Below are positions 6,271-11,773 of a DNA stretch of 11,773 nucleotides, one piece after another. Position 1 is the first letter of the stretch; every line of letters begins with the position of its first letter. Position numbers and translations under genes: made by a program. The notes under the pieces were generated by a model. That model was not told the DNA's origin, ran no database searches, and saw only the letters and a program-made list of their open reading frames with translations. Origin of the DNA: Betaproteobacteria bacterium (GTDB taxonomy: Bacteria; Pseudomonadota; Gammaproteobacteria; Burkholderiales; CANMPU01); NCBI GenBank assembly GCA_947499755.1, contig CANMPU010000010.1, forward strand, positions 1 to 11,773. The letters are read 5' to 3'.

Positions 6271-7521
6271 TTGAATCTATCCAGATATTTAGAGTTATTC
6301 GGCAATCGCCGCATCTCGGCCATTCTATGTCTGGGTTTTGCATCCGGACTACCATTAGCTTTAACTGGCGGAACTTTACAAGCGTGGTTAACAGTCGCCA
6401 AGGTTGACATACATACCATAGGGCTGTTCGCGGCTATCGGTCTGCCATATACCTTAAAATTCTTATGGGCGCCGTTGATGGACCGCTATGTGCCGCCGAT
6501 TTTGGGGCGGAGGCGTGGCTGGATGCTATTAACGCAAATCGCGCTTATATTAGGGATTATTTTGCTCGGGGCGCAGTCGCCGCAGCGCGCACCGTTTGCC
6601 TTGGCTGCGGTCGCTCTATTGGTGGCTTTTTTCTCCGCATCGCAGGACATCGTCTTCGATGCCTATCGCACCGACGTGTTACGAGACCAGGAACGCGGTG
6701 CCGGTGCGGCAATGTCGGTGTTGGGCTATCGCTTGGCTATGCTGGCTTCCGGGGCGGTCGCGCTGATTCTGGCAGATCAGATTGGCTGGCGTATTACTTA
6801 TTGGATTATGGCCGGACTCATGTTGGTGGGATTGTTTGCGACACTACTCGGGCCACAACCCGAGCAAGTCGTGGTGCCACCAAAAACTCTGGAAGAAGCA
6901 ATTTGGGGTCCGCTGCGTGATTTTTTTTTGCGGGATCGGGCCATCCAAATATTACTGTTGGTTGTATTATACAAACTAGGTGATGCTTTTGCGGGTACGT
7001 TAACCAACACGTTTTTATTAGGTGAAATTGGTTTCTCGTTAACTGAAGTAGGAAGCATCAATAAGGGCCTAGGACTTGCCGCGACAATTTTGGGGGCGCT
7101 TTTTGGCGGTGCTCTAATATTTAGGCTGGGTTTGTATCGTGCACTGATGCTTTTCGGGTTATTACAAGCGTTCTCCAACCTAGCATTTATGGGATTAGCG
7201 TTAACCGGAAAAAGCTATTCGATCATGGTGTTGGCGGTGGGGATTGAGAATTTATGCGGAGGAATGGGGACGTCTGCTTTCGTAGTGTTGTTGATGGCGC
7301 TATGTAACAGACGATTTACGGCAACACAGTACGCGTTGTTGTCAGCCTTGGCGTCGATTGGACGGGTTTTCGTTGGACTGCCGTCAGGGTATGTGGTGGA
7401 GGAAGTGGGATGGGCGAATTTCTTTTTTCTAACGTTCTTGACCGCGCTGCCGGGTTTGATCATACTTCGCATCTCGCGTGATCAAATTACGGGGTTAGAA
7501 GAAGAAAAACGCCTTCCTTAG
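6271..7521 (+). CDS. ampG: AmpG-like muropeptide MFS transporter
   Basis: This 416-residue inner-membrane protein has around 12 hydrophobic segments. AmpG imports GlcNAc-1,6-anhydroMurNAc peptides released by cell-wall turnover for recycling, and in some bacteria this feeds beta-lactamase induction. AmpG features are clear: LGFASGLPLAL (21-31), GLPYTLKFLWAPLMDRYVPP (57-76), GRRRGWM (79-85) and FSASQDIVFDAYRTD (121-135). The length fits the shorter AmpG class without the extra C-terminal helices. The start is TTG 6271, since an in-frame TAA at 6253-6255 leaves almost no room upstream and the N-terminus aligns with the family. No Shine-Dalgarno is seen. TAGAAT (6258-6263) and CATAAT (6251-6256) just upstream resemble -10 boxes, which would make the mRNA leaderless or nearly so. 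No ampD, nagZ or beta-lactamase gene is nearby. Confidence 0.88.
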   Translation: MNLSRYLELFGNRRISAILCLGFASGLPLALTGGTLQAWLTVAKVDIHTIGLFAAIGLPYTLKFLWAPLMDRYVPPILGRRRGWMLLTQIALILGIILLGAQSPQRAPFALAAVALLVAFFSASQDIVFDAYRTDVLRDQERGAGAAMSVLGYRLAMLASGAVALILADQIGWRITYWIMAGLMLVGLFATLLGPQPEQVVVPPKTLEEAIWGPLRDFFLRDRAIQILLLVVLYKLGDAFAGTLTNTFLLGEIGFSLTEVGSINKGLGLAATILGALFGGALIFRLGLYRALMLFGLLQAFSNLAFMGLALTGKSYSIMVLAVGIENLCGGMGTSAFVVLLMALCNRRFTATQYALLSALASIGRVFVGLPSGYVVEEVGWANFFFLTFLTALPGLIILRISRDQITGLEEEKRLP

Positions 7522-7953
7522 AGGGGGTAGTGCGTGACGGGCTCCAGGGTGTGTAGTAGATTTCTTGGGTTCCGTCGGCGTAAAATTTGACACGTTTAGG
7601 CAAGGAAGTGGGTGCTAAATGGTAATAAGGTAACAGGCACGAACTTGACTGTAATGTTTTCTTATGATGATTAGTAAAAACCTTTTGAACTAAATAAATA
7701 AAAACCTAATAAATTAAGGGTTAGATACGAGCGCTGGGGGAATGAATGAAAACGTCTGATTTTTTAATGGGGAGTCTCCAGTAATTAATAAAACTTGTAG
7801 CGGGGTTCACCCGTTATCGCCGCGCCGCAGGTCTCGTTTGGCGATGTCGATCACGGTGTAGTTTCAAGCGCCATTTTTTAGTAAATCGTCGATGTTGGGC
7901 GAGCAGTACCGGTAGTTCGAAATTTCGGATTCACAACAAAACGGAGGAGTTAT
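7522..7953. other. Long gene-free region upstream of the binding-protein gene
   Basis: These 432 bases contain no credible open frame. There is a TTGACT at 7645-7650 without a well-placed -10, an A+T-rich tract at about 7679-7720 (TTGAAC at 7685-7690, TAATAA at 7707-7712), a small palindrome CGAAATTTCG at 7918-7927, and a TGGCG...CGCCA pair (7839-7843, 7869-7873) with a large loop before six Ts. The region probably carries the promoter and a long 5' leader of the downstream gene. No known riboswitch class was recognised. Confidence 0.5.
7943..7949 (+). promoter_or_regulatory. Strong ribosome binding site
   Basis: GGAGGAG lies four bases before ATG 7954. It is the best Shine-Dalgarno in the window. 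A second in-frame ATG at 7957 is slightly better spaced, so either may be used; the difference is one residue of the signal peptide. Confidence 0.85.
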
Positions 7954-9447
7954 ATGATGAACAAGAGCAAGCAAGGCAGTAAGTTAGCTTTAATTGGTGC
8001 TTGTGCCGCCTTTGGTCTTTCCATGGCGTTCGCCTCGTCACAAGCGGGTGCGTTCGAGTGGTCGGATATGACTAAAGGTAAGCCATTCACCGATTACCAA
8101 AATCTCACCACGCCAAATTCTGTTTACCTTCCGCTCGCGAGCTATCGCGTCGGTCCGTACGCAGCAGGTGGTACGGGATATTACGGCGGTCAAATCGACG
8201 TATATAAATGGGTCAACATGAAATACGGCGGAATCAGTGCCAAAGTCGGCGATACGCCTCGTCCTATCGTTTGGGATGAATGCGAAACCGAATATGACCC
8301 TGCCCGCGGCGTAGAGTGCTACGAGCGTTATAAGAATAAAGGTCTTGATGGCCCGAGCGCAAACGATCCGTTGAGTGTAGGTATCTCTTATGCAGTGCAA
8401 GAGAAAACCCAAGCTGACAAGATCCCCAGTATTACCCCGAACCACGGGAATACCGGTGCGCAAGACGGTAGCATCTTCACCTATCAGTTCCCATTGCAGT
8501 TGACCCCATACGACGAAGCCGATGTGCAAGCGCAATTTATCGGCAAGCAAATGGGCGGAATGGATAAACTCAAGGGCAAGAAAATTTTAGTTGAATACCA
8601 TGGCTCAGCTTATGGCCGTGAAACCTTCGGCTACTGGGAGTATTTGTCCACAAAGTTTGGCTTCGAACTTCAGCAAGTTGAAGTGGCTCACCCAGGTAAC
8701 GAGCAAACTGCAGTTTGGCAAAAAATCAAACGCTGGAATCCAGATCGCGTGATTTTGCGCGGCTGGGGTGTAATGAATCCAGTGGCGATGAAGACTGCTG
8801 CTAAAGTTGGCTATCCAGTTAAGAACATCATCGGCAACATTTGGAGTAATTCCGAAGCCGACGTGATCCCAGCTGGTGCAGCTGCTAAAGGCTACCTCGC
8901 TATTAATACGCAAGCGCCTGGCAGAAAATATCCAATGGTTAAGGAACTGTTTGAAACCCTGTATGAGCCTGCGTCTATGTGCGGTGGTAAGAAATGCGGT
9001 GACATGCTAGACACTACCAAGCAAGGTACCGTGTTCTACAACCTTGGCGTAGTTACGGGTCTAATCCACATTGAATCGCTACGCACAGCGTTGCGCGAAT
9101 TTGGTGGGAATATCCCGTTAAATGGAAGATTCTCCCGCTTCGGTTTGGAAAACCTTAATTTCGACGACGCCAAGCTCAAAGGCTACGGCGTGTATGAAAT
9201 GATGGGTCAGCTCCAAACTTCCTGCAAAGACCATGCGGGTGGCCACAGAGGGAAATTCTACGAGTGGGATGGTAAAGTATGGAATGCAGTTTCCGATTGG
9301 ATTACTGCGGACCAAAGTGCGATTTGGCCTTTGATCTATGAAAGATCAAAGAAATACGCCACAGAGCAAAGCCTGACCGCGCGTAATTGCGCAGATCCAA
9401 AAGAAAAATACTTCGATATTCCTGCGGAATACATGAAGAAGAAATAA
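7954..9447 (+). CDS. ABC transporter periplasmic substrate-binding protein (LivK-like, type 1)
   Basis: The 497-residue precursor has a signal peptide (basic start, hydrophobic core about 11-27, cleavage after AGA at 33). It continues as a long type 1 periplasmic binding protein. Family hallmarks are YYGGQIDVYKWVNMKYGGI (76-94), WDECETEYDPARGVECYERY (107-126), ADKIPSITPNHG (154-165), GGMDKLKGKKI (201-211), ILRGWGVMNP (267-276) and TSCKDHAGG (422-430). It most resembles the larger betaproteobacterial LivK relatives that serve branched-chain-amino-acid-type ABC importers. The true ligand (amino acid, urea, short amide, aromatic or other) is not readable. Six cysteines lie in the mature part (110, 122, 343, 348, 424, 479) and could form disulfides; the pair in MCGGKKC (342-348) is not one I recall from relatives. 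No permease or ATPase gene is next to it. A strong ribosome site, long leader and own terminator suggest high, separate expression. Confidence 0.82.
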   Translation: MMNKSKQGSKLALIGACAAFGLSMAFASSQAGAFEWSDMTKGKPFTDYQNLTTPNSVYLPLASYRVGPYAAGGTGYYGGQIDVYKWVNMKYGGISAKVGDTPRPIVWDECETEYDPARGVECYERYKNKGLDGPSANDPLSVGISYAVQEKTQADKIPSITPNHGNTGAQDGSIFTYQFPLQLTPYDEADVQAQFIGKQMGGMDKLKGKKILVEYHGSAYGRETFGYWEYLSTKFGFELQQVEVAHPGNEQTAVWQKIKRWNPDRVILRGWGVMNPVAMKTAAKVGYPVKNIIGNIWSNSEADVIPAGAAAKGYLAINTQAPGRKYPMVKELFETLYEPASMCGGKKCGDMLDTTKQGTVFYNLGVVTGLIHIESLRTALREFGGNIPLNGRFSRFGLENLNFDDAKLKGYGVYEMMGQLQTSCKDHAGGHRGKFYEWDGKVWNAVSDWITADQSAIWPLIYERSKKYATEQSLTARNCADPKEKYFDIPAEYMKKK

Positions 9448-9489
9448 CAAGAAGTTAATTATAAAATAAGCGTTTTAATCGACGCACTG

Positions 9490-9526
9490 ATCGCGAACCC
9501 AGGAAACTCGGTTCGCGATTTTTTTT
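9490..9526 (+). terminator. Rho-independent terminator of the binding-protein gene
   Basis: A perfect 10-base-pair stem, ATCGCGAACC (9490-9499) with GGTTCGCGAT (9510-9519), encloses a 10-base loop. It is followed by a T run through 9526. It lies 42 bases past the stop codon at 9447. On the minus strand it is not followed by a U-run, so it is a weaker stop for the converging metW transcript. Confidence 0.92.
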
Positions 9527-9540
9527 AAGCAGACAGCCAG

Positions 9541-10146
9541 CTAAGTTTTGCGGTCGAAGCGATAGACGGCTAGAGAGCCAAACAGATTGGGAAAGAAATT
9601 GATGGATACACCTTCCGTCATAACTACGCGTTCCAATATGCGCACGTCTTGTTGCTGACAAAATGCCTCGAAATCCCTTATCGTGAAAAGATGTATGTTT
9701 GGTGTTTCGAACCATTGGTAAGGAAGGTTTTTTGAGACCGGCATTTGACCTCTTAATATTTGAAATCGATTACGCCAATAGCCGAAGTTTGGAAACGTTG
9801 CAATGCCTTCTTTTCCCACCCTTAGGATTTCTCTAACGATTCTTTCCGTATGTTTAACCGCTTGTAGCGTTTGCGACAAGATGACGTAATCGAAGGAATT
9901 CGATTCGAACATAGATAAATCAGCTTCTAAATTATCCTGCAACACGTTAACGCCATTTTTTACGCAAGCAAGAATATCAATATCAGAGATTTCGACACCA
10001 TACCCCCGGGCATCACGCGTTTTTTCGAGATACTTAAGTAGTGCGCCATCGCCACAACCTAAATCCAATACGCGCGCGCCGGGTTGAATCCAGCGCGCGA
10101 TTGCTGCAAAGTCAGGCCGCGCCATAGAGTTGGTGGGGGATGTCAT
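9541..10146 (-). CDS. metW: MetW, methyltransferase-fold partner of MetX
   Basis: This 201-residue protein has a class I SAM-dependent methyltransferase fold. Motif I is VLDLGCGDG (26-34) and the acidic loop after beta 2 is VEIS (51-54). It also has MetW-specific blocks: SQTLQAVKHTERIVREILRV (91-110), FPNFGYWRNR (118-127), and WFETPNIHLFTIRDFE (145-160). MetW is almost always encoded directly after MetX in proteobacteria and is thought to act with it in methionine synthesis; its own methyl acceptor, if any, is not established. The ATG at 10146 lies four bases after the metX stop, so translation is probably coupled. The ATG at residue 8 (10125) is an alternative start that fits many relatives better. 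Neither start has a clear Shine-Dalgarno. Confidence 0.93.
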   Translation of the reverse strand: MTSPTNSMARPDFAAIARWIQPGARVLDLGCGDGALLKYLEKTRDARGYGVEISDIDILACVKNGVNVLQDNLEADLSMFESNSFDYVILSQTLQAVKHTERIVREILRVGKEGIATFPNFGYWRNRFQILRGQMPVSKNLPYQWFETPNIHLFTIRDFEAFCQQQDVRILERVVMTEGVSINFFPNLFGSLAVYRFDRKT

Positions 10147-10150
10147 AAAG

Positions 10151-11278
10151 CTACAGTAAGATATTATTCATATAGGCGCGCATGAGATCATGGTAATGCT
10201 CATCGAACATGAGAAACGAATCGTGGCCGTGGCGGCACGTCATTTCTGCGTAAGTCACATCTAGATTGTTGTCTAGCAATGCTTTGACGATTTCGCGTGA
10301 ACGATCCGGTGAAAAACGCCAATCAGATTTAAACGACAATACCAAGTAAGCCGATTTTGAGTTTTTTAAGGTGGAACTTAAATTCCCCTGATAAGCGTGC
10401 GCGGGGTCGAAATAATCTAACGCTTTCGTCATCAACAGATAAGTATTGGCATCGAAATAGGAAGCAAATTTGTCGCCCTGATATCTCAGGTAAGATTCGA
10501 TTTCGAATTCCACTTCGTATCCGAAGTTATACGTCCCCGAGCGTAGATCGCGCCCAAATTTTTCCGCCATCGCATCGTCTGATAGATAGGTGATATGGCC
10601 TAACATGCGCGCCAAGCGCAGACCGCTTTTTGGCGTGACGCCATGGGAATAATAATCTCCGCCGCAGAAGTCCGGGTCGGTGATTATTGCCTGACGCGCG
10701 ACGTCATTAAACGCGATGTTTTGCGCTGTAAGTTTAGGCGTAGTGGCTATCGCCAGAACGTGACGTACGCGCTCAGTATAGGCAATTCCCCATTGTAGAG
10801 ACTGCATGCCACCCAGGCTGCCACCGATGACCGCTGCGAATTGCTCTATGCCTAACCAGGTCGCGAAACGCGCTTGCTGTTCTACCCAATCTTCGACAGT
10901 AACAACAGGAAAACCCGCGCCGAAGGGTTTTCCACTTGCTGGATTAATACTTACTGGTCCTGTAGAGCCGTGACAACCTCCAAGATTGTTGATCCCGATG
11001 ACGAAAAAGCGATTGGTATCTATCGGCTTTCCCGGGCCTACCATATTTTCCCACCAGCCTACGGTTGTTTGATCTTCGGAGTGATATCCCGCAACGTGAT
11101 GATGCGCTGACAGTGCGTGGCAAATGAGCACTGCGTTGGAGCGTTGCGCATTGAGTTCGCCATAGGTCTCATACACTAGGTCATAACAATTGAGTACGGC
11201 TCCGCTTTTGAGCGTTAACGGTTGATCAATATGGGTGACCTGAGGATTTACTATACCGACTGACGCAGAATCTTGCAT
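10151..11278 (-). CDS. metX: Homoserine O-acyltransferase MetX
   Basis: This 375-residue cytoplasmic alpha/beta-hydrolase-fold enzyme acylates the hydroxyl of L-homoserine, the first committed step to methionine. The nucleophile elbow GGSLGGMQ places Ser154 as catalytic; Asp319 (SDWRF) and His352 (HGHDSF) complete the triad by family alignment. Other hallmarks are [17 protein letters not shown] (48-64), [15 protein letters not shown] (74-88), [11 protein letters not shown] (98-108), [11 protein letters not shown] (181-191) and [20 protein letters not shown] (262-281). Overall similarity is closest to betaproteobacterial MetX, a group in which many members use succinyl-CoA rather than acetyl-CoA; which one this enzyme uses cannot be settled by eye. 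It sits 67 bases after lptE and is followed by metW. No riboswitch was recognised upstream and no clear Shine-Dalgarno precedes the ATG at 11278. Confidence 0.95.
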   Translation of the reverse strand: MQDSASVGIVNPQVTHIDQPLTLKSGAVLNCYDLVYETYGELNAQRSNAVLICHALSAHHHVAGYHSEDQTTVGWWENMVGPGKPIDTNRFFVIGINNLGGCHGSTGPVSINPASGKPFGAGFPVVTVEDWVEQQARFATWLGIEQFAAVIGGSLGGMQSLQWGIAYTERVRHVLAIATTPKLTAQNIAFNDVARQAIITDPDFCGGDYYSHGVTPKSGLRLARMLGHITYLSDDAMAEKFGRDLRSGTYNFGYEVEFEIESYLRYQGDKFASYFDANTYLLMTKALDYFDPAHAYQGNLSSTLKNSKSAYLVLSFKSDWRFSPDRSREIVKALLDNNLDVTYAEMTCRHGHDSFLMFDEHYHDLMRAYMNNILL

Positions 11279-11345
11279 AGCGCGAGAATGGAACCCGTTG
11301 TTATCGTTGATCTGTTACTCTAAACGCTGACGCATCACAAATTTA

Positions 11346-11773
11346 CTAAGCGCCAGGTTTAATGGCGGTTAATCTTCTTATCATTTGCTGAACGGCGTCC
11401 TGCTGCATCTCGCGGTAGAGCAACGCTTCCTCTGACTCTTTGGCAAGAATTTGTTCATCGTTAAAGGTAAAATCGCGCTTCATGACTATCTCATCTGAGG
11501 GGATCAAGTCATTTTTATTCCCGCTAGTTACCTTGAACGCTACGCGATAATACAATTCAAATTCGCGCACACGTCCCGCACTATTGATCGACAGAATTTT
11601 CTTTTCCTTAGTTTCGCTCACAACCACAAGAATGGCTTGCGCAGACTCGGGTTTATCGACAAGCGCAGTTTGACTGCCGAAGCGAACTGCGCGTTTGAGA
11701 TCTGCGGCAAAGCCAGAATTATCCGATGCCTCGACATAGAGAGTATCGAAAGGTAAATTGCTTTGTCCGCGTG
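11346..11773 (-). CDS. lptE: LPS-assembly lipoprotein LptE, N-terminus outside window
   Basis: The frame ends at TAG 11346-11348 and stays open to the right edge, giving about 142 visible residues of a protein usually near 170. LptE is the outer-membrane lipoprotein that plugs LptD and helps deliver lipopolysaccharide to the cell surface. Visible blocks typical of betaproteobacterial LptE are LPFDTLYVEASDNSGFAADL, LKRAVRFG, then ILSINSAGRVREFELYYRV, followed by LLYREMQQDAVQQMIRRL near the end. The GTG at 11627 is internal, not the start, because the homologous region continues beyond it. The lipobox cysteine lies beyond the window. In many betaproteobacteria holA (DNA polymerase III delta) follows lptE; here metX follows instead. 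Confidence 0.88.
   Translation of the reverse strand, partial: RGQSNLPFDTLYVEASDNSGFAADLKRAVRFGSQTALVDKPESAQAILVVVSETKEKKILSINSAGRVREFELYYRVAFKVTSGNKNDLIPSDEIVMKRDFTFNDEQILAKESEEALLYREMQQDAVQQMIRRLTAIKPGA

Noticed and set aside
6465..6920. 151-codon plus-strand frame inside ampG
   Set aside because: It is an out-of-frame shadow rich in Arg, Gly and Cys with no membrane or domain character, while the ampG frame is well supported.
7634..7650. Sigma-54-like promoter (GGCACGAACTTGAC)
   Set aside because: The GGCACG and TTG parts are one base too close and the -12 GC is absent, so the invariant spacing of a -24/-12 promoter is not met.
8038..8550. 170-codon minus-strand frame opposite the binding-protein gene
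   Set aside because: It is antisense to a strongly supported gene with signal peptide and family motifs; the frame itself has no recognisable domain.
11279..11345. SAM riboswitch upstream of metX
   Set aside because: The gap is only 67 bases, and no conserved riboswitch core or terminator hairpin could be recognised.

Overview
The window looks like a chromosomal segment of a betaproteobacterium. The main reasons are an adjacent metX-metW pair with sequences close to betaproteobacterial ones, a short LptE lipoprotein of the betaproteobacterial type, and a LivK-like binding protein of a family common in that class. Base composition appears near balanced. The exact genus cannot be read from the sequence; a Nitrosomonadales-like organism is a guess.

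Layout. Positions 1-198 hold the 3' end of a probable glycosyltransferase (+). Positions 371-667 are a mosaic: four copies of a 15-base repeat (GAACCTCAGGGTCAG) bracket the C-terminal scrap of an IS110-family transposase and a short spacer. The last copy cuts off a large secreted DUF11-repeat protein (659-2224, -), which loses its C-terminus. A tRNA-Arg(ACG) with a perfect -10 box and a strong terminator follows (2475-2636). After a stretch with no recognisable gene comes an N-terminal stub that looks like a metallophosphoesterase. It is followed closely by a DUF924 gene and a periplasmic gamma-glutamyltransferase (ggt), which probably form one transcription unit.

A stand-alone cyclic-nucleotide-binding-domain protein (5584-6126, -) converges on ggt and diverges from an AmpG-like muropeptide permease (6271-7521, +). 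A 432-base gene-free stretch leads to a well-equipped, apparently monocistronic periplasmic binding protein gene (7954-9447, +) with a strong ribosome binding site and a clean terminator. The right end is a leftward block: lptE (partial), metX and metW.

Functionally the window mixes housekeeping work with a degraded left half. The housekeeping part covers methionine synthesis (MetX with MetW), outer-membrane LPS assembly (LptE), recycling of cell-wall or glutathione peptides (AmpG, GGT), and solute capture. The left half carries IS debris, a truncated surface protein and a gene stub. No defence system, CRISPR array, prophage or obvious new multi-gene system is visible. The most unusual structure is the repeat-bounded mosaic at 371-667, where the same TGA inside the repeat ends both the transposase remnant and the DUF11 gene.
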